Below, in pieces: positions 8,746 through 18,398 of a DNA stretch of 64,000 nt (position 1 is the stretch's first letter; each line of letters begins with the position of its first letter). Made by a program: the position numbers and the translations under genes. This DNA comes from Lactobacillus laiwuensis. GTDB lineage: Bacteria; Bacillota; Bacilli; Lactobacillales; Lactobacillaceae. The notes under the pieces are model-generated. The model ran no database searches, was not told the origin of the DNA, and saw only the letters and a program-made list of their open reading frames with translations. The stretch is from the NCBI RefSeq assembly GCF_019972835.1, contig NZ_BPPB01000001.1:62001-126000 (forward strand), in the 5' to 3' direction.

Positions 8746-9795
8746 ATGGACTTATTTGACAGGTTAAAAGAACTGCGTGAAAAAGGTCTTGATGAGATCG
8801 ATAAGGCTAAAAATGAAGAAAAGTTAAATGACGTTCGCGTTAAATTAACTGGTCGTAAAAGTGAATTGACAACCATTCTTCATTCCATGAAAGATATTGA
8901 TCCCAGTGATCGCCGTGAAGTTGGACAAAGAGTTAATAAACTGCGTGATCTTTTTAACAGTAAGCTTGATGATGCTAAAACTGAGATAGTAGAGGCCTTA
9001 GTCGAAGAGCAGCTGGAAAAAGAAAAAATAGATGTCACTTTACCTGGAAGGGAAATGCATCTTGGTACAAAGCATCCAATCAATATCATTTTGGATGATC
9101 TCGAAAAATATTTTATTGGCATGGGTTATAAAGTTGTGCAAGGACCAGAGATTGAAACTGATCATTATTGTTTTGAAATGATGAATTTGCCAAAAGATCA
9201 CCCGGCAAGAGACATGCAAGAAACCTTTTATATAGATGCTGAAGACTTATTACGTTCTCAGACTTCTGGTGACCAGGCACGAGTATTAGAAAAACATGAT
9301 TTTGCCAAGGGTCCTTTAAAGATGGTAGGACCGGGTAAAGTATATCGCCGTGATGACGATGATGCTACTCACTCACATCAGTTTATGCAAATGGAAGGTC
9401 TGGTAGTTGATAAAAATATTACAATGGGTGATTTAAAGGGAACTTTAGAGTTAATGGCTAAGCATATTTTCGGTCAAGATCGTGAAACCCGATTGCGTCC
9501 CAGCTACTTTCCTTTTACTGAGCCATCAGTTGAAATGGATGTTTCCTGCTTTAATTGCAATGGCAAAGGCTGCTCCATTTGTAAATATACTGGTTGGATA
9601 GAAGTTTTAGGTGCTGGAATGGTTCACCCCAACGTTTTGCAAAATGCTGGAGTTGATCCTAATGTTTATGGCGGCTTTGCCTTTGGCGTGGGATTAGATC
9701 GTTTTGCCATTCTTAAATATGGTATAGATGATATCCGTGATTTCTATACTAATGATGTCCGTTTCTTAGAACAATTCAGCAGGGAGGAAAGATAA
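8746..9795 (+). CDS. pheS: Phenylalanyl-tRNA synthetase alpha subunit
   Basis: Catalytic subunit of the alpha2beta2 enzyme that charges tRNA-Phe. The N-terminal coiled coil (residues 1-85) is followed by class II motif 1 and motif 2 (KVYRRDDDDATHSHQFMQME). A C-x2-C-x4-C-x2-C cluster lies at FNCNGKGCSICK. Motif 3 is FGVGLDRFAILKYG. At 349 residues it has normal length. GAAAGGA lies 8 bases upstream. It abuts pheT and is controlled by the Phe T-box. Confidence 0.97.
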   Translation: MDLFDRLKELREKGLDEIDKAKNEEKLNDVRVKLTGRKSELTTILHSMKDIDPSDRREVGQRVNKLRDLFNSKLDDAKTEIVEALVEEQLEKEKIDVTLPGREMHLGTKHPINIILDDLEKYFIGMGYKVVQGPEIETDHYCFEMMNLPKDHPARDMQETFYIDAEDLLRSQTSGDQARVLEKHDFAKGPLKMVGPGKVYRRDDDDATHSHQFMQMEGLVVDKNITMGDLKGTLELMAKHIFGQDRETRLRPSYFPFTEPSVEMDVSCFNCNGKGCSICKYTGWIEVLGAGMVHPNVLQNAGVDPNVYGGFAFGVGLDRFAILKYGIDDIRDFYTNDVRFLEQFSREER

Positions 9796-12213
9796 ATGCT
9801 AGTTTCATACAATTGGTTAAAAGATTTTATTGAGTTAGACCAAGATCCCAAGGATTTAGCTGAAAAGATAACACGTACAGGTGTTGAAATAGCTGAAGTC
9901 AAACATCCTGAAGAAGGTATGAAAAAAATGGTTGTGGGCCATATTATTGACTGTGAACCTGTTGCTGGTACTCATCTAAATTTAACTCATGTTGATGTTG
10001 GTGAAAGTGAGACTCATCAAATTGTTTGTGGTGCACCAAATGTTGCCGCAGGAGAAGATGTAGTGGTGGCTTTACCTGGAGCCAGGATTGCCAATAATGT
10101 AAAAATTAAAAAAAGTAAATTACGTGGAATCGAATCAAATGGAATGATTTGCGGTTTACAGGAAATAGGATTTCCTGATAATGTCGTCCCTGAAAAATAT
10201 GCCAATGGTATTTATGTTTTTCCGCAAGATGCAGACTTAAAACCGGGGCAATCAGCCTTTGAACCTCTAGGAATGGATGACTATATTTTTGACTTTGACA
10301 TTACTCCTAATCGCGCTGATACGTTATCAATGGAAGGGTCAGCTTATGAGGTTGGTGCTATTATTGACACACCTGTCAGAGTTGAAGACATAACTCTCAA
10401 AGAAGATGGTCCGGACTGGACCCAAGATTTTACAGTAGATGTTGATCCTGAGCTTGCACCTAAGTTCTATTTACGCAAAATCAGTAATGTGAAAATAGGG
10501 GACAGTCCACTTTGGCTTCAAAGACGGCTTTGGAATGCCGGCATTAGACCCATTAATAATGTTGTTGACGTAACAAATTATATTATGCTTTTAACAGGCC
10601 AGCCGATGCACAGTTATGATGCTCGTGCTTTTAAAACAAATAAGTTAGTGGTCAGAAAAGCTGAAAAGAACGAAAAATTGACACTTTTAAACAATAAAGA
10701 AGTTGATCTTGATCCTAATGACATTGTTATCACGAATGGTGAAGAAGTTGTGATGATGGCAGGAGTTATGGGCGGTCTTAATTCTGAAATTGAAGCTGAT
10801 ACTACTGATGTTTTGTTAGAGTCTGCTATTTTTGATCCAACCTTAATTAGAAAAGCGGCTCTGCGTCACGCTAATCGAACAGAAGCTTCTAGTCGTTATG
10901 AAAAAGGCGTTAACTGGGATGCGACGACAAAAGCATTAGATATGGCTGCCTTTTTATTACGTAACGATGCTTCAGGAAAGATTGATCAAGGCGTGATTAC
11001 GGGTAGTGCTGAGAAAAGGCAACCAGTACAAATTAAAACAACTATTTCTTACATTAATAAAGTTTTGGGTACTGCGATTTCTCCAACAGAGATAGCTGCT
11101 ATTTTTTCCCGCTTGAATTTCAAGGCAGAAATTAATAGTGATGAGTTAACTGTTGATGTTCCTGCAAGGCGTTGGGATATTTCTATTCCGGCTGATTTGG
11201 TTGAAGAAGTTGGGCGCTTATATGGCTATGACAATATCAAGTCTACACAACCAGTTTTAGCTGAGACCCATGGAGGCTATTCCAAGACTGAAGAAACAAT
11301 CAGGCATATTAAAGATATTGTTCGTGGTCAAGGACTAATAGAAGCAATTTCATATTCATTAACATCACCTGAAAAAGCAATTGCTTTTACAAAAGAACCT
11401 AAGAAACTTGTTAAAGTGCAAATGCCTTTGAATTCAAGTCGATCAACTCTAAGGCAAAATTTAATGACAGGCTTGGTTGATGCTGTTGGTTACAATATGG
11501 CTCGTAAACAAAATCAACTGGCAATTTTTGAGCAAGGACGCGTCTATGATTTCGACAATAATACCTATAATGAACATGAGCATTTGGCTACACTTTATAC
11601 CGGTAACGCTTTCTTTGAAAATTGGCAACACGATAATGAAAAAATTGATTTCTTCTTTGTTAAAGGTCAACTGACAAATTTATTTTTAGCAATGGGCATT
11701 GATTTAAATGATGTTGAATATAAAGCTGAAATAATAATGGCTATGCACCCTACAAGAACAGCTGGTATTTATATTAAAGGCAATTATGTGGGTATGATTG
11801 GAATGATTGGTCGACCAGTAACTGAAACCAGCAAAACAATGAAAGGAAATGAGATCTACGGCTATGAATTAGATCTTGATATTATCGTGCCACTAATATT
11901 GAACCCGCAAACAACTGCACAAACTGCACCAAAATTCCCTGCGATTGAGCGTGATCTTTCTATCCTAGTAGATCAAGATGTTGCTAATCAAACAGTTGAA
12001 GATGTTATCAAAGCAAATGGCGGCAAGTACCTTCATGATTTGCGTATCATTGATGTATATCGTGGGTCTCATATTGCTGATGATAAAAAGAGCTTCGCAT
12101 ATCGTCTAACGTTTTTAAATGAAAATGATACATTAACTGATTCAGTTGTTAACGAGGCGGTGAATTCTATTGATTCAAGTCTCGAAAAGCAGCTTAAAGC
12201 AGAAATACGCTAA
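9796..12213 (+). CDS. pheT: Phenylalanyl-tRNA synthetase beta subunit
   Basis: Second subunit of PheRS, responsible for tRNA binding and editing of mischarged Tyr-tRNA-Phe. Domains in order: an EMAP/OB-type tRNA-binding domain (residues about 40-155), the B3/B4 editing domain, B5 (about 405-480), the catalytic-like core, and a C-terminal ferredoxin-fold anticodon-binding domain beginning KFPAIERDLSILVD. The 805-residue length is normal. It begins on the base after the pheS stop codon. Confidence 0.97.
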   Translation: MLVSYNWLKDFIELDQDPKDLAEKITRTGVEIAEVKHPEEGMKKMVVGHIIDCEPVAGTHLNLTHVDVGESETHQIVCGAPNVAAGEDVVVALPGARIANNVKIKKSKLRGIESNGMICGLQEIGFPDNVVPEKYANGIYVFPQDADLKPGQSAFEPLGMDDYIFDFDITPNRADTLSMEGSAYEVGAIIDTPVRVEDITLKEDGPDWTQDFTVDVDPELAPKFYLRKISNVKIGDSPLWLQRRLWNAGIRPINNVVDVTNYIMLLTGQPMHSYDARAFKTNKLVVRKAEKNEKLTLLNNKEVDLDPNDIVITNGEEVVMMAGVMGGLNSEIEADTTDVLLESAIFDPTLIRKAALRHANRTEASSRYEKGVNWDATTKALDMAAFLLRNDASGKIDQGVITGSAEKRQPVQIKTTISYINKVLGTAISPTEIAAIFSRLNFKAEINSDELTVDVPARRWDISIPADLVEEVGRLYGYDNIKSTQPVLAETHGGYSKTEETIRHIKDIVRGQGLIEAISYSLTSPEKAIAFTKEPKKLVKVQMPLNSSRSTLRQNLMTGLVDAVGYNMARKQNQLAIFEQGRVYDFDNNTYNEHEHLATLYTGNAFFENWQHDNEKIDFFFVKGQLTNLFLAMGIDLNDVEYKAEIIMAMHPTRTAGIYIKGNYVGMIGMIGRPVTETSKTMKGNEIYGYELDLDIIVPLILNPQTTAQTAPKFPAIERDLSILVDQDVANQTVEDVIKANGGKYLHDLRIIDVYRGSHIADDKKSFAYRLTFLNENDTLTDSVVNEAVNSIDSSLEKQLKAEIR

Positions 12214-12216
12214 TGG

Positions 12217-12244
12217 TTGACATTAATCGTTAAAGTAATATCAT
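12217..12244 (+). promoter_or_regulatory. Promoter of greA
   Basis: TTGACA (12217-12222) and TATCAT (12239-12244) with 16-base spacing lie immediately after the pheT stop. Confidence 0.65.
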
Positions 12245-12288
12245 AGATCTTTGCAAAAAGAAATTTAACTTTAAGGAGTGGAAATTTA

Positions 12289-12765
12289 ATGCCTGAAAAA
12301 TCTTATCCGATGACTGCTGAAGGAAAAGAAAAACTGGAAGCAGAATTAAAAAATCTAAAAGTCGTGAAGCGCCCTGAAGTGATTGAAAGAATTAAAGTTG
12401 CTCGTTCTTATGGTGACTTGTCCGAAAACTCTGAATATGACGCTGCCAAAGACGAACAGAGCCATTTAGAAGATCGTATTAGCGTTGTTGAAGAAATGCT
12501 TAAGTATGCACATGTGGTTGACGCTAACTCTAGTGATCCAGATGAAGTTGCAGTGGGTAAAACAGTAACTTATACGGAAGTTGGTGAAGATGAACCAGAA
12601 ACATATACCATCGTTGGTAGTGATGAATCTGATCCGATGAATGGTAAGATTTCTAACGATTCGCCAATAGCCCAAGCAATTTTAGGCAAGAAAAAAGGCG
12701 AAACAGTAACTATATCAACACCTGGTGGTAAATTTGATGTAGTGATCAATAAAGTAGAGGAATAG
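12289..12765 (+). CDS. greA: Transcription elongation factor GreA
   Basis: Rescues backtracked RNA polymerase by stimulating transcript cleavage. The N-terminal coiled coil carries [16 protein letters not shown], with the acidic tip residues that reach the active site. A C-terminal FKBP-like domain ends [16 protein letters not shown]. At 158 residues it has normal length. It has its own promoter and is closed by the shared terminator downstream. Confidence 0.96.
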   Translation: MPEKSYPMTAEGKEKLEAELKNLKVVKRPEVIERIKVARSYGDLSENSEYDAAKDEQSHLEDRISVVEEMLKYAHVVDANSSDPDEVAVGKTVTYTEVGEDEPETYTIVGSDESDPMNGKISNDSPIAQAILGKKKGETVTISTPGGKFDVVINKVEE

Positions 12766-12801
12766 TTAGCAGTCTTTACAAAAATGTTTTACTATTTTCG
12801 A

Positions 12802-12863
12802 TAAAAAAGACCAGAGCATATACGTTTTCTTAAAATGAAAAACGTAAAGTTCTGGTCTTTTTT
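12802..12863. terminator. Bidirectional terminator between greA and the sugar kinase
   Basis: AAAAAAGACCAGA at the left and TCTGGTCTTTTTT at the right, with an inner ACGTTTT/AAAACGT stem, lie between convergent genes and serve both strands. Confidence 0.9.
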
Positions 12864-12872
12864 GTGGCAGAT

Positions 12873-13787
12873 TTAGTGACTGGTGAAATAGCGGTAATCT
12901 TTGCTTCTATCAAAGATTACTCCGCGTGCATTCTCACCGTTAGAAATTGAAAATTGTGCCTCTGGATATTTTTCCCGAACTTTATCTTCAAGAAAATCTC
13001 GCAGCATGTGATTGTTAGCTAGTACAGATCCGGTTAATGCAATTTTCATTGGTTTAGGGTTTTCATAACGATTCATGCCAATAATAATATCACGCGCAAG
13101 AAGTTCTGCTTGTTCCTTAATTACCTTTAATGCAAAAGGATTGCCGTTATCGGCTAATTGAGCTACATTCACTGCCATAGAAGCAAAGTCAGCGTTTGCT
13201 GTTTTATAAAATTTAGCAGTAGCGTCGTTGAGGTTGTCAACATTGAACAATTTATTGAACATAGGAATTAGTTCATTTTCTTCTCGTTTGTCCCAACTAA
13301 GCAGAGCTGATTTCAAGGCAGACAGAGCAATGGCATATCCGGATCCTTCATCACCTAAAATGGAGCCATATCCACCCGTTGTGATAATTCTGCCATTTTG
13401 CAAACCATTAAAAACAGAACCAGTCCCTGCAATTACTAAACCACCATCTTCACCTTCAAGACCATTATAAAGAGCTAGAAGGGAATCAGTAATTGCTCTA
13501 GTCGGTAAGTTATTAGCTTTTGCCGAAATTTCAGCTGCTATTTCCGGAGCATGACCAACCACAGATAAGCCAGCTATTCCGCATAAAATACGTTGGCAAT
13601 CACCATCGATTTCATCAATTAACTTGTTAATAGCATTGGTAATATTGGTTATTGCATTGTCATAATTTGTATTTACCTGACCTGGTCCAGCTTTAGCACG
13701 TGCCAGTTCCTGACCTTTTAAGTCATAAGCAATTGCTATAGTATGGGTTCCGCCAGCGTCAACCCCAATTTGAAATTTAAGTGTCAT
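12873..13787 (-). CDS. BadF/BadG-type ATPase, probable N-acetylglucosamine kinase
   Basis: An ASKHA-fold sugar kinase of 304 residues. PHOSPHATE 1 is GVDAGGTHTIAIAYD at the N-terminus. A second glycine loop, VIAGTGSVFNG, and GGYGSILGDEGSGYAIA are characteristic of the eukaryotic-type GlcNAc kinase/BadF family. Probable role: ATP-dependent phosphorylation of GlcNAc or a related amino sugar recovered from cell wall or diet. It is a single gene, convergent with greA, with no sugar-catabolic neighbours, so the substrate remains an inference. Confidence 0.82.
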   Translation of the reverse strand: MTLKFQIGVDAGGTHTIAIAYDLKGQELARAKAGPGQVNTNYDNAITNITNAINKLIDEIDGDCQRILCGIAGLSVVGHAPEIAAEISAKANNLPTRAITDSLLALYNGLEGEDGGLVIAGTGSVFNGLQNGRIITTGGYGSILGDEGSGYAIALSALKSALLSWDKREENELIPMFNKLFNVDNLNDATAKFYKTANADFASMAVNVAQLADNGNPFALKVIKEQAELLARDIIIGMNRYENPKPMKIALTGSVLANNHMLRDFLEDKVREKYPEAQFSISNGENARGVIFDRSKDYRYFTSH

Positions 13788-13998
13788 AGTTTTGTCTTCT
13801 TTCTATAATTTTTCTCCCACCAATATTTTATTACAAATGAATAACTAACAGAAGATTTTTTCATAAAGTGTTTATAACTAGTTTATTGCTTGTCATTTAC
13901 ACGTTATCTATTAAAGTTTTTTCAAAACGTTAACATCTCGATAGATTTGTCATCTAGTTTTTGCTAAAATTACACTAGTTTAGTGAGGATGAGTCTAA

Positions 13999-16098
13999 TT
14001 GAATTTTTTTAAGAAAAAACTGAAGACGAAAAATAATAATTCCAAAAAACAGGCTTCTACTCCAATTAGGATGAAGATAATTTTGGGAATTATTTTTGTC
14101 CTTTTTGCTACGTTAATTGGACAACTGGCATATTTGCAAATAGGCTATGGTTCACGCTTCAAGGCTGAAGTGCAAAAATCTAATTCTGCTGTAGTTTCCA
14201 GTCAAGTTCCTCGCGGAGTGATGTATGACAGCAAGGGACGCGTATTGGTAGGAAATAGAGCTAAGAATGCTATTACCTATACCAAAAGTGTTTCTACTAC
14301 GAGTGAAGATATTTATGCAATTTCAAATTCTCTTAGTCAATATATTTCAATTAAAGACGAAAAGCCGACTCAGCAGCAAGTAATTGATTACTATTTGGCT
14401 AATAAAAAAAATAGTGCTAAAGAAGCTGCTAAAGTTCCTAAATCTGTCAGAGAAACTCAGGATGATAATTTAATTAATAAAAGAATCCAAGAGCAGGTTG
14501 GTTCTGAACATGTTAAATTAAGTGCACGTGAGAAAACAGCGGCTTTAATTTACAACAAGATTTCTGGAGCCTATACTCTTTCTACAATTTATATAAAAAA
14601 TAATCATCTGACAGACAAAGAAATCGCAGAAGTGGGTGAGCATCTTTCAGATTTGCCCGGCGTAGGCATTGGTACCGACTGGCAAAGATCATATCCCAAC
14701 GGTTCTTCTATTCGCAGTATTATTGGATCAGTATCAACGGAGAAGGCTGGTTTACCTAGTGATAATTTACAATATTATTTAACTAACGGCTATTCTAGAA
14801 ATGACAGAGTAGGTACATCATATTTGGAAGAAAAATATGAACCATTGCTAAAAGGAACGAAAGCCACAAGTAAAGTTTGGACTAAAAATTCAGGTGATAT
14901 CGAACAATCGAAAGCGGTATATTCTGGTCAAGCCGGTGCAAGCTTGGTCTTGACTCTTGATGCTAAGTATCAAAAAGAAGTTCAAAGTTCATTAGAAAAA
15001 ATTTATGCTGCGGCTGTTGGCTCCGGTGCTGCTCACTATTCAAATGGTGCCTATGCTGTTGCCATGAACCCCAAAACCGGTGCCATTTTAGCTATGGCTG
15101 GTATTAGTCGTGATCCCAAAAAGAATAAAACCACTAATAATGCATTAGGCGTAATTAATCAGTCTTTTGTAATGGGTTCAGCTGTTAAAGGCGCAATGGT
15201 AGGTGGAGGTCTAATTAATAAGGTAATTACACCAACAAATAATGTAATGCCTGATACACCAGTTTACTTGCCAAGTACTCCAGTTAAAAAGTCCGTTTAT
15301 CCAATAGGTACTTTTGGGGCTCTTGATGCAGAAACTGCACTTGAAGTTTCCAGTAATATTTACATGATGCACCTAGCAATGAAATGGGTTAAAGCTTCAT
15401 ATGTTCCTAAAACAAAAATCTACATGCCACAAACAGCGTTCGAACCTTTACGACATAATTTTAATATGTTTGGTTTGGGACAAAAGACTGGTATTGACTT
15501 GCCGGGCGAAATTTCAGGAATTCAAGGCAAATCATTTAATGATCAAGGATTGGTTCTTTCGGGTTCTGTGTTAGACTTGTCTTACGGCAACTATGATGCT
15601 TATACCCTGATTCAAATGGCTCAGTATGTTTCTACTATTGCAAATGGCGGTTATAGAATGCAGCCTTATGTCGTGCAATCAATTGGCCGAACTTCAAATA
15701 ATGGCAAAAAAATTTATGTGGATTACAATAAGAAACCAGAAGTTCAGTTACGCATACCCTGGACCTCAGATGAACTGAATATTGTTAGACAAGGATTTTG
15801 GCGTGTTGTTCATGGTACAAATTCTTGGGGAACAGCGCATAAATTAAAAAACGTAAAGCCTTCTATTTCCGGCAAATCAGGAACAGCCCAGACATTTTAT
15901 TACGATCCAGATAATCCTAAGCAAAAAAATCCGCCTGAGCTGGTCAATGCTACTTTCGTTGGCTATGCACCCTCAAATAATCCTCAAATAGCGACAGCGG
16001 TAATATTCCCAGGACTTGATCCCGAACTCGAAGGTTCCTACACTCTACAAATGACTAAAGCGATGGTACAGGACTACTTCAAATTACATAAAAAATAG
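13999..16098 (+). CDS. Class B penicillin-binding protein (PBP2B/PbpA-like transpeptidase)
   Basis: Membrane-anchored D,D-transpeptidase that cross-links peptidoglycan. One membrane segment (residues about 25-48) follows a basic cytoplasmic tail. A dimerisation/pedestal region follows with RGVMYDSKGRVL. The transpeptidase domain has the catalytic S394-x-x-K (SAVK), SSN (451-453) and K626-S-G-T. The start is TTG at 13999 with GAGGATGAG upstream. At 699 residues it matches PBP2b of lactobacilli. It is followed by rpmG, as in other lactobacilli. Confidence 0.92.
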   Translation: MNFFKKKLKTKNNNSKKQASTPIRMKIILGIIFVLFATLIGQLAYLQIGYGSRFKAEVQKSNSAVVSSQVPRGVMYDSKGRVLVGNRAKNAITYTKSVSTTSEDIYAISNSLSQYISIKDEKPTQQQVIDYYLANKKNSAKEAAKVPKSVRETQDDNLINKRIQEQVGSEHVKLSAREKTAALIYNKISGAYTLSTIYIKNNHLTDKEIAEVGEHLSDLPGVGIGTDWQRSYPNGSSIRSIIGSVSTEKAGLPSDNLQYYLTNGYSRNDRVGTSYLEEKYEPLLKGTKATSKVWTKNSGDIEQSKAVYSGQAGASLVLTLDAKYQKEVQSSLEKIYAAAVGSGAAHYSNGAYAVAMNPKTGAILAMAGISRDPKKNKTTNNALGVINQSFVMGSAVKGAMVGGGLINKVITPTNNVMPDTPVYLPSTPVKKSVYPIGTFGALDAETALEVSSNIYMMHLAMKWVKASYVPKTKIYMPQTAFEPLRHNFNMFGLGQKTGIDLPGEISGIQGKSFNDQGLVLSGSVLDLSYGNYDAYTLIQMAQYVSTIANGGYRMQPYVVQSIGRTSNNGKKIYVDYNKKPEVQLRIPWTSDELNIVRQGFWRVVHGTNSWGTAHKLKNVKPSISGKSGTAQTFYYDPDNPKQKNPPELVNATFVGYAPSNNPQIATAVIFPGLDPELEGSYTLQMTKAMVQDYFKLHKK

Positions 16099-16180
16099 AA
16101 TTTTGTGAATATTACTGGTAATAATAATGGAAAAATGCTAAGATAATACAGTCAGAATAAAAGCGTAGGTGGTGAAAGAA

Positions 16181-16330
16181 ATGGCAGATAACATCATTTT
16201 GGAATGCACCGAATGTGGCGATAGAAGTTACTTATCTAAGAAAAACAAGCGTAAGCATCCGGAACGTTTAAGTTTGAAGAAGTATTGCCCAGTTGAAAGA
16301 CATACTACTCTTCATCGTGAAACTAAGTAA
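16181..16330 (+). CDS. rpmG: Ribosomal protein L33 (49 residues)
   Basis: A short 50S subunit protein. The N-terminal [17 protein letters not shown] and C-terminal [11 protein letters not shown] fit the L33 family. GGTGAAAG lies before the ATG. The usual second CxxC pair is incomplete: the segment reads [10 protein letters not shown], so only three of four zinc cysteines remain. This marks a zinc-independent or partially degenerate form. It lies between the PBP gene and a strong terminator. Confidence 0.93.
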   Translation: MADNIILECTECGDRSYLSKKNKRKHPERLSLKKYCPVERHTTLHRETK

Positions 16331-16342
16331 TTAACCAATATG

Positions 16343-16370
16343 GCAGGAGCCTATGCTCCTGCTATTTTTT
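16343..16370 (+). terminator. Terminator after rpmG
   Basis: GCAGGAGC-CTAT-GCTCCTGC, a perfect 8-bp stem, followed by TATTTTTT. Confidence 0.92.
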
Positions 16371-16383
16371 ATATGGAAGAATC

Positions 16384-16962
16384 ATGACAAAAGCAAAAAA
16401 AGAAATTAGAAAACAACAAGTAGAAAAACTAAGTAGTTTTGCGGAAACATCTCAAAAAAGTACTGAAGATCAAATTCTGCTCAAAAATATTATGAATTCT
16501 GAACTCCTTGACAAATGCCAAAGTATTGGGATAACTTCTTCTCTTACTTATGAGGTAGATACCTCAGGCCTAATTGCTCAGCTATGGGATCAAGGAAAAG
16601 ATGTTTTTTTAGCACGGGCTAATGATAACAGTGAACGTTCACAAGATTTTATTTATTATAGTTATATGACCAAGTTAACTAAGTCTAAATTTGGTGTTGA
16701 AGAAGTAAGTGAACCTGACGCTCAGATCAATAATGATCTGGACTTAATTATTGTGCCTGGACTGGCTTTTGCTTTAGACTCACATCAACGTTTGGGCTTT
16801 GGCGGAGGCTATTATGATCGTTTTTTGGCAAAACATCCTAGTTCAAAGACAGTAGCCTTGGTCAATTCAAAGATGATTTTTGAAACTGCAGCTTGGAAAA
16901 TAGAATCTACTGATGTTCCAATTCAAACAATTATCACTCCTGAATCAATTTTATCGAAATAA
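16384..16962 (+). CDS. 5-formyltetrahydrofolate cyclo-ligase
   Basis: ATP-dependent conversion of 5-formyl-THF to 5,10-methenyl-THF, in folate one-carbon metabolism. The diagnostic C-terminal motif GLAFALDSHQRLGFGGGYYDRFL is present, with VPIQTIIT after it. At 192 residues it has normal length. It begins 14 bases after the rpmG terminator and is followed 12 bases later by the rhomboid gene, a pairing common in lactobacilli. Confidence 0.93.
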   Translation: MTKAKKEIRKQQVEKLSSFAETSQKSTEDQILLKNIMNSELLDKCQSIGITSSLTYEVDTSGLIAQLWDQGKDVFLARANDNSERSQDFIYYSYMTKLTKSKFGVEEVSEPDAQINNDLDLIIVPGLAFALDSHQRLGFGGGYYDRFLAKHPSSKTVALVNSKMIFETAAWKIESTDVPIQTIITPESILSK

Positions 16963-16973
16963 CTGAGGCTATT

Positions 16974-17654
16974 ATGAACCAGCGACAAAACCTGAAAAAT
17001 TGTTATATAACTGTCAGTATATTAGTTGTTCTTTTTTTGGTCTTTTTAATTGAAACTGCAATAGGTGGCTCCGAAAACATCTATGTTCTAATGAAATTAG
17101 GAGCTATGAAAAATGATGCTATCGTTATAGGTAATCAGTGGTGGCGCCTGTTTACTGCACAATTTTTGCATATTGGAATTATGCACTTAATATCAAATGC
17201 AGTGATGATCTATTATCTGGGAGTTTATATGGAAACAATAATAGGTCATTGGCGCTTTTTAGCTATCTATTTGCTTTCAGGCATCGGTGGAAACCTCTTA
17301 AGCCTGGCTTGGGGAAACGATAACGCTATTAGTGCTGGTGCTTCAACTGCTTTATTTGGTCTTTTTGGAGCAATGACAGCTATTGCATTGCAAAATCGTG
17401 CGAATCCAATTCTTGTTTATCTCGGCAGACAATCATTTTGGCTGGCATTGATTAATATAGGCCTTGACCTTTTTGCTCCTAATATCGATATTCCAGGCCA
17501 TATTGGCGGTTTTATAACCGGATTTTTAATTGCTGTGATTTTGGGTGAAAGAAACTTAAGAAAGTATTCAATGAAAATGCGTGTTGTTGCAGTATGTGCT
17601 CTAATAATTTATTGTGTGGCAGCTGTCAGAATGGGTATGGTAATCAGTTTATAA
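16974..17654 (+). CDS. Rhomboid-family intramembrane serine protease
   Basis: Cleaves substrates within the membrane. Seven hydrophobic segments are visible. The catalytic Ser lies in GASTALFGLFGA and the His in PGHIGGFITGF, forming the Ser-His dyad. HxxxN-type residues appear in HIGIMHLISNAVMIY. At 226 residues it matches the GluP/YqgP core without the extra N-terminal domain. Its stop codon overlaps the yqgQ start. Natural substrates are unknown. Confidence 0.93.
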   Translation: MNQRQNLKNCYITVSILVVLFLVFLIETAIGGSENIYVLMKLGAMKNDAIVIGNQWWRLFTAQFLHIGIMHLISNAVMIYYLGVYMETIIGHWRFLAIYLLSGIGGNLLSLAWGNDNAISAGASTALFGLFGAMTAIALQNRANPILVYLGRQSFWLALINIGLDLFAPNIDIPGHIGGFITGFLIAVILGERNLRKYSMKMRVVAVCALIIYCVAAVRMGMVISL

Positions 17655-17872
17655 TGAAAACTTTGTATGATGTGCAACAACTTTTGGAAAAATACGGCAT
17701 TTTTGTCCATGTCGGCAAGAGAATTTGGGACATTGAACTGATGGCTCTTGAACTAGATAACATCAACCGTTCACATTTAATCGATAAACATGATTATTTA
17801 GTTGCAAAAATAATACTGCGGCGAGAATACGAATATGAAGAACGCAGAAATGGCAATAAGCCTGGCTCTTAA
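17654..17872 (+). CDS. yqgQ: YqgQ/DUF910 family protein
   Basis: A 72-residue helical protein of the YqgQ family, which binds single-stranded nucleic acid in structural studies. MKTLYDVQQLLEKYG, VGKRIWDIELMALEL and AKIILRREYEYE match the family. The ATG overlaps the rhomboid TAA (TAATG), so the two are translationally coupled. In many Firmicutes yqgQ lies between a rhomboid and glk; here a rhodanese follows instead. Confidence 0.88.
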   Translation: MKTLYDVQQLLEKYGIFVHVGKRIWDIELMALELDNINRSHLIDKHDYLVAKIILRREYEYEERRNGNKPGS

Positions 17873-17926
17873 GCTATATTAAGAGTATATTGTTTTTAGA
17901 AACTTTTAGTAGGAGAAATATAATTT

Positions 17927-18331
17927 ATGTCAACTTTTTTATTTATTCTAGATGCAGTTTTAATTATAATAATTTTAGCTTTTGTGGCAGTCTGGTTATG
18001 GAATAAAATACAGACTAAGCGCTTGGGCGGTGGAGACTTGTCCAACGATGAATTTAATAAGGGAATGCGTAAAGCACAGGTAGTAGATTTACGTGAAAAA
18101 GAACCTTTCAAAAGAAAACATATTGATGGCGCCAGAAACTTACCTTATACAATGCTTAAGTATCAATATACTGAATTAAGGTCTGATCTTCCGGTTTATT
18201 TATACTCCGATTCTTTATCAGTTACTTTACGTGCTGCCAGATTTTTACAGAAAAAGAACTTTTCTTCTATCAAATGGTTAAAAAATGGCTTTGATGAATG
18301 GAACGGACGTACTAAAAAATCCAAATATTGA
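17927..18331 (+). CDS. Membrane-anchored rhodanese-like protein lacking the catalytic cysteine
   Basis: One N-terminal membrane helix (residues about 3-25) is followed by a rhodanese fold with VVDLREKEPFKRKHIDGARNLPY. Where an active rhodanese has CxxGxR, this one reads LYSDSLSVTLRA, and the 134-residue protein contains no cysteine at all. It therefore cannot perform sulfur transfer and is probably a structural or binding module. It resembles the YqhL-type proteins next to yqgQ/glk. A terminator follows. Confidence 0.85.
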   Translation: MSTFLFILDAVLIIIILAFVAVWLWNKIQTKRLGGGDLSNDEFNKGMRKAQVVDLREKEPFKRKHIDGARNLPYTMLKYQYTELRSDLPVYLYSDSLSVTLRAARFLQKKNFSSIKWLKNGFDEWNGRTKKSKY

Positions 18332-18335
18332 TTAG

Positions 18336-18371
18336 AAAACATGTTTGTTGATTTTTCAAACGTGTTTTTTC
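18336..18371 (+). terminator. Terminator after the rhodanese gene
   Basis: AAAACATGTTTG and CAAACGTGTTTT form a 12-bp stem with one G-U pair around a 9-base loop, ending in a U-run. Confidence 0.88.
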
Positions 18372-18398
18372 TATATTATTAATTGAATGAGGAAAAAG

